From Capillidium heterosporum (Eukaryota > Entomophthoromycota > Entomophthoromycetes > Entomophthorales > Capillidiaceae), in NCBI GenBank assembly GCA_016630905.1, contig WBMQ01000005.1, positions 744,001 through 808,000 of the forward strand: 64,000 bases of DNA. Reading direction: 5' to 3'. The first letter of the stretch is position 1. Every line of letters begins with the position of its first letter. The position numbers and the translations under genes are program-made. This document shows, in pieces, positions 1 to 10,791 of this stretch. The notes below the pieces were generated by a model. That model was not told where the DNA came from. It searched no databases and saw only the letters and a list, made by a program, of their open reading frames with translations.

Positions 1-2
1 AG

Positions 3-146
3 GTATCGGGGCAAAATACCGAGCTAGTTATCTGCTCCCAGCTCTATGACGAAGATCCGAACTGTGGCTGGAGTCTACGCAACAGCTTGTCGGCTGTTAA
101 GCATGTACTCCCACTCGGTAAGATCGCTTTCCCTCCTTATTGCTAG
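3..146 (+). CDS. 3' end of an unidentified protein gene (partial)
   Basis: An open frame runs from the left edge and stops at TAG 144-146, giving a 47-residue C-terminal fragment that reads ...CSQLYDEDPNCGWSLRNSL... and ends in FPPYC. The stretch is clearly richer in GC than the AT-rich DNA after it, as are the real coding regions here, and its composition is protein-like. I do not recognise the family. The alternative, a chance open frame in a GC-rich patch, cannot be excluded because only 144 bases are visible. Confidence 0.5.
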   Translation, partial: VSGQNTELVICSQLYDEDPNCGWSLRNSLSAVKHVLPLGKIAFPPYC

Positions 147-1351
147 TTTCAACCGAATTTAAATAACTAATTTGCTTTTGTTAATAAAATTCAATATAGT
201 TATTAGTAAAGTTCAATTTATATGTATTTATAGTATAATTTTGAATGATGACGATAACCTATTAGATTTGTGCTTTATAATACTAACGGCTCATATCTCA
301 AAGTAAACTATCGTGTATTTATTAATAATATTTGCATGTATTTATTAATTATTTAGGTAGCTATATTTTCCAAATCATTGGCAAAGCGTACCACTTTCTG
401 AAATTGAGGTTTGTGGGAAAACCACTCCCACAAACCCCACAAAGCAAAGCCTATTTTGAAAGTTTTCAGCCCAGATATCGGGTGGACCTTCGCAATTCAA
501 GACTCCGTATATTGATGACAAAATAGGCATTATAAATTGAATATATGTGTATTCATTATAATCTTCTATGCTGTTTTATCGAAATATAGCCTAAAATATA
601 AAAAATTGTAAAGGCATATCAAATATACTGGAGGTGTAATTAGTATCGAAGTTGCTATTGTAGAAAACTTAAAATGGAAGATACATCCTTGAAGGATTCT
701 TTTAAATCAATATAATATATTGATTATGGGGAATGTCTATCAAATATAATTATAAAGAAATCTATTTAAAACCAATTTCAAAGCAATATAGATGTGAATA
801 TAAGCCCAATCCAAAAGCCGGGTTTTCAAGTGATTCTAAATTACCTTGGTAAACAATGAATACATAGTAACAAAAGCAATCATATGTGCTTGTTTTTAGA
901 TAGTTAGTTTGAAACAAACTAGCAAATATTACCACTTTTCTCATAATTATCGTCACTCGGAGCAGATATATCTTTTTCCCATAACTTATTTCCCCTAATT
1001 TAGGACTTAAATTAACTGTCTAGGGGAAATGGGGATAACGCTCTCCCCACACTTTTCAAAATATCACTAATTGTGATAAAAACCAAGCTATATAATTTTA
1101 CCTTTTACTTTTACCGTTATAAAGCCTTAGTTTTCTAACCGAAATCCCTATACTTGTTGATACTTGAAGTTAAGTTAAAGGATTTCATCCATTACACAGG
1201 CTCAGCGCAACGACAAAGTGCCAACCAACCCTCACCTGCTACTGTTTTGTTAATTGTTTTGTGATAGGCAGCTTCCGTTACTAATTAATACTCATCTCCT
1301 TTCAACTCTAATTAAATAATCGCCTTAGACCTCTCTCTCAATCACCTTCCA
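147..1351. other. Intergenic, upstream of the Myb gene
   Basis: AT-rich DNA with no convincing gene. It contains a perfect 11-bp hairpin at 408-436 and, close to the Myb start, a C/T-rich leader. A 64-codon open frame at 332-526 has no family resemblance and is probably chance. Confidence 0.5.
408..436. repeat. Perfect 11-bp inverted repeat (hairpin)
   Basis: GGTTTGTGGGA at 408-418 is exactly complementary to TCCCACAAACC at 426-436, leaving a 7-nt loop. The CCCACAAA motif recurs at once on the 3' side. Function is unknown; it could be an RNA hairpin or a factor-binding palindrome. Confidence 0.6.
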
Positions 1352-2599
1352 ATGCACAAGACGATCTTACACCAGGAGCACAAGCCCGAAAATACTAGCT
1401 TCACCTTTAAAGAGATGGAGAGAAGTAGGCTATCAGCCTGTTCGAACTCTTCCCCTTACACGGTAGGGGCTGATCAAATAGACCATCGGATATTTTCCAA
1501 CTACCCACAAGTCAACATGATGGGGGAGCCTATCCAGGGAAACTTCGACTTGATGAAAAACGGGTTGATGTTCTCGCCCACCTTTAAAACCTTTGATACT
1601 ATGACCGACACTACTACCCAAATATCTCAGTTAAATACTTCAAACAACACCAATAACAACCAGTATCTCGACGAGCCTACTGTATCTAACTCGCTTGGGA
1701 TCGAAAAGCTAAGTACCCCAATAGAACATGCCAGTCCCAACCCACCCAGGCATCAAATTACAATCGATATGAATGGGGATAAACCCAAGCTAAAACGTAA
1801 ATACACGCGAAGGGTAAAACCCATGCTGAAGGAGATGGAGATACCCGATGACAACATCATTAGAGGATCTTGGACTGTCGAAGAGGATTCCCAACTAGCT
1901 ATCTTGATCCAGGAGAACGGGCCTACCAAGTGGGTCAGCATAGCCAAAGAGTTGGGTACGAGGACTGGGAAGCAGTGTAGAGAACGTTGGCATAACCACC
2001 TAGATCCCAGCATCCTCAAAACTCCATTTACCCCCGAAGAAGATGCCAAGATTGTCAAAATGTACAACGAGTTCGGTGCCAAGTGGGCTACCATGTCCAA
2101 AATGATGCCGGGAAGGTACGTTAACTTATTTGTAGCAACTTTACTAACTGATACTTTTAGGCCTGACAATGCCATAAAGAACCACTTCAACACCTTTTTA
2201 TACCCTCGTCGCATCCACCTCAAGGACCAAGTCAAGAAATCCAAGCCGGAGAAAGTCAGCAAACCCAAGCGGATGGCCAAGCCTAAAAAAATCGAACCCG
2301 TCAGGCAAGAACCGGAGAGCCATGGCAGTACCAATTTCCAAGATTCAAGTGTCCAAAGCCAACTAGTCACCCCATCTATGAACAACTTAATGTTCCAAGA
2401 TATGAGTATGATGACCAATTCAGTCAAGATGGAAAATACCAACTCCACCAACACCATGCAACCTTTCCTCTACCAGAACCACTTTCCCATGTATTCCAAT
2501 ACTATATTCGGCAACTTACAGGATTATCGGGACGACGAAGATATGAAAATGATCCTCAATTTGTCTCAGGATTTGGGTATCAATCTGAGTCATTACTAA
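1352..2599 (+). CDS. Two-repeat Myb DNA-binding protein
   Basis: Predicted nuclear transcription factor. Two Myb/SANT repeats lie at about residues 170-275. The first begins near RGSWTVEEDSQL and contains the QCRERWHNHLDP recognition helix. The second begins at TPFTPEEDAKI and reads PGRPDNAIKNHF after splicing. One intron, 2116-2160 (45 nt, GTACG...TTTAG), interrupts the second repeat between PGR and PDN. Its length is a multiple of three and it has no stop in frame, so the unspliced frame stays open (415 codons) and the spliced protein has about 400 residues. The first 130 residues are Ser/Thr/Asn-rich, and a basic Lys/Pro-rich stretch follows the repeats. R2R3-like Myb proteins of fungi commonly control development or the cell cycle; the exact target is not inferable. 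The gene converges on the GH3 gene downstream. Confidence 0.9.
   Translation: MHKTILHQEHKPENTSFTFKEMERSRLSACSNSSPYTVGADQIDHRIFSNYPQVNMMGEPIQGNFDLMKNGLMFSPTFKTFDTMTDTTTQISQLNTSNNTNNNQYLDEPTVSNSLGIEKLSTPIEHASPNPPRHQITIDMNGDKPKLKRKYTRRVKPMLKEMEIPDDNIIRGSWTVEEDSQLAILIQENGPTKWVSIAKELGTRTGKQCRERWHNHLDPSILKTPFTPEEDAKIVKMYNEFGAKWATMSKMMPGRYVNLFVATLLTDTFRPDNAIKNHFNTFLYPRRIHLKDQVKKSKPEKVSKPKRMAKPKKIEPVRQEPESHGSTNFQDSSVQSQLVTPSMNNLMFQDMSMMTNSVKMENTNSTNTMQPFLYQNHFPMYSNTIFGNLQDYRDDEDMKMILNLSQDLGINLSHY
2116..2160 (+). other. Stopless 45-nt intron inside the second Myb repeat
   Basis: GTACGT at the 5' end, a CTAACTGA-like branch site and TTTTAG at the 3' end match other introns in the window. Removing it restores the canonical PGRPDNAIKNHF helix. 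Retaining it would add 15 residues just before the recognition helix without breaking the frame. Confidence 0.85.
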
Positions 2600-3335
2600 A
2601 GTAGGTTGGAGCTGTACTTGTATTTATTATTTCGAGCTATCTATTGATTCACACCAACTAATTTAATCTAATTCAAAGCATCTATTAAATTTCCTGTTCG
2701 TACTTTGTGGAAGATATACTATTGAAAATAAAGTTTTAGAGACTATATTGGTGATATCGATGTGGTTTCCATACAAGTGATTATAAATTATTTAATGATA
2801 CACTTTTGAATCAATGGAAATTAAATTCAATAGTATGACTTTTATGTCTCCTTTATGTCAACATAGTCTTGTGACTTTATTTCAAAATTTCAAGTCTGCT
2901 TTCAATAGTTATATTTTAGTTTTGGAGTGGCTAATATCCTTAACTTTGGCTTTAGGTTATAGTTATATCCATAAATATGATCAATGTTCATATATTTTAA
3001 ATTTGGTGCTTGATAAACCCCTATCAAATAGACTGCCAGGAAAAACTCCATACGTTCAAATATGCATAGTATATTTGGTGTTTATATACTGATCTTTAAA
3101 AATTCATAATAAGAGTATTCGCATTTTAAACTAATAATTGGTTTATGTTATTAAACAGGCCAATATATCTTGGACAGTTAACTTTCACCCACCAATAATC
3201 ATTTACTAACCTTGGTTAATTAACCTAGTCAACTCCAACACTTATACACGCTTAACAAATATTTTAGAAAGATAAAACAATCACAACTAAACACGATAAA
3301 AAATTAAACTTTATTAAACTTTGCTCAAGAAAGTC
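2600..3335. other. Intergenic between convergent Myb and GH3 genes
   Basis: AT-rich 3' flanks of two convergent genes. A 92-codon open frame at 2814-3092 is present but has no recognisable domain, homologue or promoter, so I do not call it. Confidence 0.5.
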
Positions 3336-5663
3336 TTATTCTCCAAGGTAGTAAACCTCATCCCCATCAACTTTAAGCTCAAATTCAGCTTTCTGATCGG
3401 CTATCTGGACGAAGAACCTACCCGCTTCAGCCTGGTATTTATTATCCAAACCGACAAACTTCAAGTCGTCAATGTTTATAACGAACTGAACTGTTCTCTT
3501 GGCACCGATGTCCAACTCAAACTTCTCGAACCCACGTAACTTCTTGACCTCGGGGGCGACCGACCTATACTCATCAGTGATGAACATGAGTATGACCTCT
3601 TTACCTTTGACTTTACCGGTGTTAGTGACGTCAATGCTTACTATTATGTGGTCTGATGGAGTAATCAAGCTCTTGGACAATTTTAAGTTAGTGTATGAGA
3701 ATGTGGTGTAGGATAGACCATGACCAAACTCAAAGGCAGGTGGATTGCCGTTGTCTTCATTGAAACGACGATAGTAGTTGACAGTGTTATCGTTGTTGTG
3801 GTTAGTGTAGGTTAAAGGTAATTTACCGCTGGGATTTACATTGCCGTAAATGATATCGGCGATGGCTTGACCTGAGAAAGGACCTGCCAGCAAATTGTAC
3901 AATATAGCAGCACTATCTTTGATGTTCTGGTTGACGACTCGAGGTCTACCCTGGTTGAGGACTACAATAACAGGTTTGTTGGATCGAGTAAGTAGAGCGT
4001 GGACCAAGTCGAGCTGACCTCGAGGTAGCTCCATGTTGTTGATGTTACCAACAACTTCAGCGTAACTTTGCTCACCTAAACAGACTACAACGGCATCGTT
4101 TCCTTGAGCGGCTCCTATGATGGCATCTATCGAGTTACCGTTGGGAAGTAAGTTACCCCAGATATCTACAGAAGGCAGGTAGGTAATCTTATCACCTGCG
4201 TAGGATTTCAAACCTTGGACGATAGTGGTGCCGTTACCTTGGAACCAGGTGTCATTCTGGACTCCCTGCCAGGCAAAGGTCCATCCACCGGTCTGGTAGG
4301 CTAAACTATCGGAAACAGGACCCGTAATCAAGATTTTAGCTTCTTTACTAAGTGGTAAAGCGCTGTTCTTATTGTGAAGCAGAACAATAGATTCACGGGC
4401 TGCGTCCAAGGAGACCTGTTTGTCTGATTGTTGGCCGATGGACTGAACTAAGGGGGAATTGACGTCGACATGGCCAGTGCTAGACAGTAGACCCAACTTC
4501 TTCTTCAATATCAATACCCTACGTACGTTGTTGTCGATAGTTGACATCTGGACCTTTTGTTCTTGAGCCAATTCGGTGAGGTGGGTGGTGAAGTTGGCAT
4601 CGTTGGGGACCATGGACATATCTACCGATCCTAACCTCATAACCAAGCGAACAGCATCCTTTTGGGACTTGGCAATGTGGATGGGCTCGTGTAGCTTGTT
4701 AATTTGCTCCCAGTCGGTGACCAACATACCGTTGAAGTTCATCTTGTGACGTAGAAGGTCAACGGTGTACTGCTTGGAGTTGACCATGTGGTCGCCATCG
4801 ATGTCAGAGTAAGATTCCATGGCGGTGGCAATACCCGCTTCGACAGCAGCTTGGAAGGAGGGTCGGAAATAGTCATTGACAATACGTTCACTCATCCAGG
4901 AACCATCGACATCCTTACCACTGCGGGTAGCTGAGTATCCGATGAAGTGCTTCATGCAGGCAGCGACCTTGTCACCACGGGCTAGATCCTTGTCACAACC
5001 TTGGTATCCTAAAACAGTTTCTCTACCCAGCTCGGAAGCTACATAAGGGTCTTCACCAAACGTCTCGTAGACACGGGGCCACTGTTTGTTGACGGCGATA
5101 TCCAAAATGGGAGAGAAATTCCAATGGACGCCTACAGCACGGGTGTCCTTGGCAGTAATCTCAGCTGCTCTCTTGGTCAAATTGCGGTTGAAGGTAGCTG
5201 CCAGACCAAGCTGCTGAGGGAAGATAGTGGCACGATAGACGTAATGAGCACCATGAACTGAGTCCAAACCGAAGACCATGGGAATCTTCAATCGGGTATC
5301 TTGATAGAGATCTTGGATTTGGTTGATAATACGTACCCATTTCTCAGGCGTACCAGGGGGCGAATCAGTACCGTCAGCCAAGTTATTGAGGAAGGAGCCT
5401 ACCTTGCGTTGTTTAACGTAATAATCTAATAGTTTGACATCCAACTCCTGGGTAGATTTATTAATCAGAACACCTATGTTTATTTGAGCGAGCTGGCCGA
5501 CCTTTTCTTCGAGAGTCATAGAGCGGATTAAGCTTTCGACTAAGGGATCGTGATCGTTGTTGTTTGGTTTACCACAGGGATGATCGTGGTCCACATCGGG
5601 AGGGTATTTTGAGCCCATTAGAGCATTGAGTAATGCTAATCCAACAACTATATTTACCTTCAT
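3336..5663 (-). CDS. Secreted GH3 beta-glucosidase, copy 1
   Basis: Glycoside hydrolase family 3 enzyme, expected to release glucose from beta-glucosides or beta-glucan oligomers outside the cell or in the vacuole. 775 residues, no intron. A hydrophobic signal-like start (MKVNIVVGLALLNALMGS) is followed by HDHPCGKP. The N-terminal (beta/alpha)8 domain shows LDSVHGAHYVYRATIFPQQLG, KHFIGYSATRSGKDVDGSW and GMLVTDWEQI, whose Asp is the expected nucleophile. The GH3 C-terminal domain (ILITGPVSDSL..QTGGWTFAWQG) and a fibronectin-III-like end (FEFGHGLSYTTFSYTNL) follow. It resembles the lysosomal/bacterial-type GH3 group such as Dictyostelium GluA. It is intact and lies on the opposite strand about 35 kb from its two relatives, with which it shares conversion tracts and a core promoter. 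Confidence 0.95.
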   Translation of the reverse strand: MKVNIVVGLALLNALMGSKYPPDVDHDHPCGKPNNNDHDPLVESLIRSMTLEEKVGQLAQINIGVLINKSTQELDVKLLDYYVKQRKVGSFLNNLADGTDSPPGTPEKWVRIINQIQDLYQDTRLKIPMVFGLDSVHGAHYVYRATIFPQQLGLAATFNRNLTKRAAEITAKDTRAVGVHWNFSPILDIAVNKQWPRVYETFGEDPYVASELGRETVLGYQGCDKDLARGDKVAACMKHFIGYSATRSGKDVDGSWMSERIVNDYFRPSFQAAVEAGIATAMESYSDIDGDHMVNSKQYTVDLLRHKMNFNGMLVTDWEQINKLHEPIHIAKSQKDAVRLVMRLGSVDMSMVPNDANFTTHLTELAQEQKVQMSTIDNNVRRVLILKKKLGLLSSTGHVDVNSPLVQSIGQQSDKQVSLDAARESIVLLHNKNSALPLSKEAKILITGPVSDSLAYQTGGWTFAWQGVQNDTWFQGNGTTIVQGLKSYAGDKITYLPSVDIWGNLLPNGNSIDAIIGAAQGNDAVVVCLGEQSYAEVVGNINNMELPRGQLDLVHALLTRSNKPVIVVLNQGRPRVVNQNIKDSAAILYNLLAGPFSGQAIADIIYGNVNPSGKLPLTYTNHNNDNTVNYYRRFNEDNGNPPAFEFGHGLSYTTFSYTNLKLSKSLITPSDHIIVSIDVTNTGKVKGKEVILMFITDEYRSVAPEVKKLRGFEKFELDIGAKRTVQFVINIDDLKFVGLDNKYQAEAGRFFVQIADQKAEFELKVDGDEVYYLGE

Positions 5664-5752
5664 CTCTCCTATCTTCTTACAGAATGTTAACTTTTAGATA
5701 AATGGTATCAAGGATATGTGGATTAAAGCTCTAAAAATGAATCTAAAATTTG

Positions 5753-5790
5753 ATAGCAAAACAGTTTGGGGATGTATGGGCATTTATATA
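5753..5790 (-). promoter_or_regulatory. Core promoter of GH3 copy 1, shared with copy 2
   Basis: On the minus strand this block reads TATATAAATG followed by CCCATACATCCCCAAACTG and continues to GCTAT. The same block, nearly base for base, lies upstream of GH3 copy 2 at 38457-38494. It contains a TATA box about 120 nt upstream of the start codon. Confidence 0.7.
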
Positions 5791-7175
5791 CGCTTGTCGC
5801 ATCCTAATTTTATCGTTTCTTTTTAAGGATAGTATTGTGGTCTTACCCAACCTGTTCCCCATGTACATCTGCACTAACAACTAACCTAAGCCTTGTATCC
5901 AATAAATTTAGCTATTTAACGTCATCTCCCCTACTTCATTAACTTTTATAGCTTAATTTGCAAAACGGTAGGGTTTTTTAGGGGGATTCTAAACTGAAAT
6001 ACTGGGAGCTAGTCGTTCCATTTTACTAAGTACTTTTCTATTAAAAGCTTAATAGTGATGCTTCCAGTAAAATTAGCATAGTGTCCTAAATTGATTAAGC
6101 AGTTACTGTGGACATGCCACCTCGTGGGATACAAAAATGGGCAATGCTTTTGAAGATATGAACTTAACAATAGTGATACTCTTCCGTGGTATTCAACCTT
6201 TTGGGAATAAATCAAATTTGCAAGATCAAAGTTAAACTTTTGGCATATCTTAATGGATTTTATTAAATATTTGATGTGTAGTTAAGGGTATACTCTCAAA
6301 ATTGAATACCACTGCTCTAATCCAAATTTCCTATATAAAAGCTTTAATTTTTAGACAGGTCGAATCTTTCCTTCTATTGCTTTTAGACCACTCCCACTAT
6401 TTGTTAATAATAAATTGGCTAAGCTCAGCATGCAAAGACTAACAAGCTATACTTCTAGAAATATAGCTTCATCTTTCAAAGTTTTGAAAATAAAGCATCT
6501 GGGCATTTTGTAATACTATAAGGATCTAACCCGTTTTATTCTCTATAGGGAACTTTAAAAAATTACTAGTTTAGTTAAAGCCAATATATTGACTTAATTT
6601 GTCAAATGTATACGTAACCTGTAGTTTTTGAAAATATTTAATCTTGTAGACTTGCTAATGTACAGCTTAGGAACTGATGCCCAAACTTTCTTAGACTGTA
6701 GGTTTGCTCATGAATGGATGCGCATTAATATATATCGATTACTCACATATAATTACAAGTTTAATTGGGTGTTAAATATGGATTAGATTACTTTATATGA
6801 TGATTAGTGTTGAAAGTTTCAATTTTATAGGTAAAAAGCTTTGATTGACGGTCTTTACATGTAATATATACAAAAATTTCGATGATGCAAAATTTGGAGA
6901 TGGGTTCTTATACTATAGGTTATAGTATATGTATATTCGATAATACTATCTATATCCGTATATCTGCGCTCTTTTCTCCAAGCTGTTATCATTAGATTCT
7001 ATAACAAAACTGGAACATTATCCATTATTTTTTAATTTAGTATTGCTAATAAGAGGAGCAACTTTGGACACTACTACTTCAACCTACTTTGTCTAACAAA
7101 AAACAAAAATGCCAAGTTGCAATACCTGCCATATCTGTCTATTCCGGGCTTTAAAAAAGGCAACTGAAATCCAAG
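5791..7175. other. Intergenic, about 1.4 kb
   Basis: AT-rich spacer between the divergent GH3 copy 1 and the small secreted peptide gene. I see no gene or RNA in it. Confidence 0.5.
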
Positions 7176-7183
7176 TATAAAAG
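7176..7183 (+). promoter_or_regulatory. TATA box of the small secreted peptide gene
   Basis: TATAAAAG lies 44 nt before the ATG at 7227. The cluster genes at 56.4 and 58.6 kb have TATAAATA at a similar distance (about 40-55 nt). Confidence 0.65.
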
Positions 7184-7226
7184 AGACGCTTCCTACCTTG
7201 CTTCCATTTTATAAAAATCAACATCG

Positions 7227-7457
7227 ATGAAGTTCAACATCCTAATTCTATTGGGTATTCTAACCGCAATCACCTCCCTATCCACCTCAAACGAAGAAAG
7301 TGCTGGCTTAGTTCATAGGATGCTACCTAAACTTCGGCGTGGTGGTCCTGGCAAGGTCAAAGCCCCCAAATCTAAAAAACGTAGGAGTAAGCGCCGTGTT
7401 AAAAAATCTCAAGCTTCCAGCGACAACACCCCACCCTCAACACCTATCGAAGGCTAA
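7227..7457 (+). CDS. Small secreted basic peptide precursor, MLP family member 1
   Basis: 76 residues. A signal peptide (MKFNILILLGILTAITSLS) is followed by a short acidic/neutral spacer (TSNEESAGLV), then HRMLPKLRRGG and a very basic tail (KSKKRRSKRRVKKS) ending in a Ser/Thr/Pro-rich stretch. The start MxFN, the position of the signal peptide and the RMLP motif about 34 residues in match the cluster peptides at 56.4, 57.8 and 58.6 kb, so I treat them as one family. There is no cysteine. The basic tail has many possible dibasic cleavage sites. The role is unknown; a secreted cationic peptide (antimicrobial, effector or signal) is inference. The gene has its own TATA box and no intron. Confidence 0.7.
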   Translation: MKFNILILLGILTAITSLSTSNEESAGLVHRMLPKLRRGGPGKVKAPKSKKRRSKRRVKKSQASSDNTPPSTPIEG

Positions 7458-8228
7458 ATTTCTAACTTGGAGACTTGAAAGTGATCATACCTTGGCCTAC
7501 AATATTGATAAATATTTATATTCGTATATCATTCAGATATAAATTGTAGCTTAACAATTTCCTATTCTCACTTGAAAAACATTATTTTACTTTAAATTCC
7601 TTGAATGTCTGTATATATTTACATTTTATTAAGCTTATATGCATTTTTCATATCACTTATCTATTTTTGTAAATAAACCAATGGCTTTAAAGTATTTTAA
7701 CTTAAATCTAAAGTAGCTGGGTATTTATAGTATTGGGTTGTTGTTGGATCTTGATGATAGTATGCTGATGAAAATAAAAGCAGTAATAGATTTGAGATAA
7801 GGTGCAAGTTATTTGGGTTAGTATTATTTGTCAAAGTATTCTTAAAATGTAGGTATACAAGGGGAAGCTATGGCCAACTAATATATGTAAGTGTTGTCTA
7901 ACGTATCACCAGTTTCTACCTTTAAACTACAGATACCTTTGATAGGAACTTACTTTCATTAAAGGTAGTAGCATAGAAGGCTATACTGAGCATCGAGCAC
8001 CAAGAATGAAAAATAAACCTCCAGTACAAGGCAGTTTCAACTATACTAGCTATATTAATAAAAGTGGTATAAATCACCAACTTATAAAAAATATTATATT
8101 TAATAAAAACAGAACCATTCTAAGTGATGTGTATTAGGTCAGCAATATTGTTGAAGTACATGCCCTAACTATCCATGGTAGCCAATTGATCCAACTGTTG
8201 AAGTTTTTGGCCTAACAGTAAATAGGAT
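7458..8228. other. Intergenic, 0.77 kb
   Basis: AT-rich spacer holding the 3' flanks of the peptide gene and of EMG1, which converge here. No gene seen. Confidence 0.5.
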
Positions 8229-9063
8229 CTATACGATATTCCAGATGTCTTCGATGGCACAGCACAGTTTGCCACAAGCGACCGAAGCAGAAAGAGGGTA
8301 GTTGGATACCGAGATTTTATCTTCAGCGTAAGTATCGGCAAAGTTGTCGACACCGTGAGCCATAGCACCTATAGCTACCACGATATTCTTATCGCTGGGT
8401 ATAGTCTTGACGTAGTCGTTCAGCTTGACAACTGGGGAGTCGTAGGAAAAGCCTTTTAAATGTAAATAAAAGATAATTAAAATATAGCTTACAAATCTTG
8501 ACACAATTAGTGGGTAGATGGTCGGTAATTGGGTTTTTGATGACCTTCAACAGCTTCTCGGTACTGTTTACCGAACGGACTGATAGCTTGTGAAGCAGCT
8601 GCACTAAATGGACATAGGCTTAGTGGATGTATACTAATATAAATTTTACCCATGAGACCGGAAAACCTTTTGAAGGTTCTAGGGATACGAACTTGAGGAT
8701 TTATTTCTATCAACACGTTGTTGGTGGTGTGTACATAAACTTGTAAAAGTCCTGCTTTGTTCAAAGGACTGTCCAACAAAGTTAGAAGACACTATAAATT
8801 TGGTATCAAATCAATGTAATATAATAAAAAGCAAGTACCTGATGGGTGATGTCGGGTCTAGAATCGGTAATTTGTTTACCAATGTTGAGCAAGATCCTCT
8901 GGTGATCATCGCAGTTCAAAAGTTGGTACTTGGCTCGATCTCCTTTACCTACCTTGTAGGTCTCCAAACTGGCTCCCTCTAAAACCACTATCAATCTCCG
9001 GCTGTTCTCCTTTTCTATGACGGTTCTAGGTATCTTGGGTGCGCTGGGTATAAATTCACTCAT
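8229..9063 (-). CDS. EMG1: 18S rRNA pseudouridine N1-methyltransferase Emg1/Nep1
   Basis: SPOUT-class enzyme that methylates the N1 of a conserved pseudouridine in 18S rRNA and is needed for 40S subunit assembly in the nucleolus. Four exons with introns at about 8453-8492, 8604-8649 and 8792-8838 (40-47 nt) give a 233-residue product in frame, the usual size for the family. Diagnostic strings are [69 protein letters not shown] and [18 protein letters not shown]. The last three form the RNA-binding and SAM-knot region. The start codon is the first ATG before the conserved core. This is a single-copy housekeeping gene and the safest eukaryotic marker in the window. Confidence 0.96.
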
Positions 9064-9741
9064 GGCTTTCTATTAAGTTCTATTTATCTTTTTAAAGTTG
9101 GTAAAGTGGCTTGAAAATAATTTTTAGCTGTCAAAAATTTACTTTTGATGCTATATCGATTCTCAGCCAATCAGCATCCACTTTCTATCGTCAATTCTCA
9201 CTATTCTCGAGAGTTTCTATCGGTATATGGATGAGAAAATCCCAGCGGATAGTTGGGGAAGGCTATCTGCTTTGTAGGGAGAGGAGGAAGTTATTACCGT
9301 AAGTACTTGACAAATAATAAGATATAAAAACCAGTAGAAAATGTAAATGTGAGGTATGTAGGTAAAAAGAAATTATTAAAGTTTATCAGTAGCATAGCCT
9401 ACGTTGTATGATTTAAATAGTGAGGTTATAAGGATTCGCTATATATAGTGTCAATTTAGCTATTGGTTATCAGGGTATAAATTAGAACTTCATTGTAGCT
9501 TCAGCTGAATTATCTATCTAAAATGAAACTGTATGATCTATTTCGTCCATTCAGATAAACAGTAGGAGATATATACTTTGATATATACTACATAAGCAGC
9601 TGTTCATACGATCATTTGCAAAGTTGCATTCTCTATAATGGATACAAGCTCGAAAAGTACTTTAGCTAAAGCTATGGCCTTAAATTTATTTAACTAAAAA
9701 GTATACTAGCAATCAAGACTCAAATATTCAATACTCATCGA
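9064..9741. other. Intergenic between EMG1 and the SDR-fold gene
   Basis: EMG1 promoter side and the 3' flank of the next minus-strand gene. No further gene recognised; a 63-codon plus-strand frame at 9111-9302 has no support. Confidence 0.5.
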
Positions 9742-10791
9742 TTAAGCACGTTTAACCAGCATCTTGAACCCCCAGTAATCCCACTGCTCCTTACTCAATC
9801 CAAACTTTGATTTATTCTTGCCATCTATCCAAACTGGTTGCTCCAACTGAAAGTAACTGAGGGATTGGCTGTAGTTGGGCATTAACCACTTGAGAATATA
9901 AATAAACAACATAAATACGAACAGAGGTAGATTCAAAATGCTGCTTATTAAGCTAGTCTGCTTTGGTAGTATAGCTGTCAGTATGTGCTCCACTATCTTG
10001 GCTTCTTCATCAGCCTCTATTTAAAAAGTTGATGTTAACCATATTAAGCTTATCTAAATTACCATTGTTTAGTAAACTTGGCCTCAACAGATAACCGTAG
10101 ATTGATTCATATAAGGAATCCTTTGATAAGCCTTTTAGGCTAGGTTGAATGACCTTCCTATCCCAAAGTTAATAAAATAGATTAAAAAATGGTACTTGAA
10201 ATCCAAATTGATAAACATTATTTTGAAAGGGAAACCATTCCAGCTGAAGTACCCTGTCGAACGATTTCAAAGCTTGCTGGACACAGTAACCATTCGATGT
10301 AAAAGGCTCCAGGTTCAAACTAGAGCTTATACGAATCACTTTACTGTTTTTGCACACCTACAACATATAAATGAACATCCATATAATAGAGATACCATAG
10401 TAGGCAACACAACTTTTAAAAGCTGTTGGTAGATGGACAAACTGGGCAGAACCTTATCCTGTTGAAAGTTTTTATCCAGTATGGGTAGCCTTCCATATTC
10501 TACTTTCAGAAAGTTGTCACCAAGTACAATTACGTGAAAATGTTGGACTTCATCTAATAGTTCAACTAAAGGCTGAAGAAGTAGCTGGGAGTTGAAGGTG
10601 TATTCGATGTTTATAGGGATAAAATAATCTAAAGCTGTTAAATACTAGATAGAAAAGTGGCTACCTTCGATTTCGGATAAGTTGGAATGAGCTTGACAGT
10701 ATACTTTGTAGTTGTTGTAACTTAGTTGCATTATTAGGTTGGAGTAGCAAGGTTCGTAACCTAGCAACAGAACTTTGGATCGGGAATTCAT
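9742..10791 (-). CDS. SDR-fold protein, possibly of the fungal DUF1776 type
   Basis: Five exons (introns at about 10017-10062, 10154-10195, 10358-10395 and 10629-10664, 36-46 nt) join in frame to a product of about 295 residues. The N-terminus KVLLLGYEPCYSNLIMQL resembles a dinucleotide-binding beta-alpha-beta start without a clean GxxxGxG. The middle region KVIRISSSLNLEPF followed by YCVQQALKSFDRVLQLEW matches the SDR pattern of a Ser-bearing strand followed by a Tyr helix, but YxxxK is replaced by YCVQQ, so classical catalysis is doubtful. A hydrophobic segment near the C-terminus (LPLFVFMLFIYILKWL) suggests membrane attachment. A few fungal families combine a degenerate SDR fold with unknown function (DUF1776); assignment to it is tentative. 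Confidence 0.6.

Noticed and set aside
1753-2457. 234-codon minus-strand frame opposite the Myb gene
   Set aside because: It is antisense to a clear Myb domain, with a hydrophobic shadow composition and no recognisable domain.
2814-3092. 92-codon frame downstream of the Myb gene
   Set aside because: No domain, signal or promoter; AT-rich composition typical of chance frames here.
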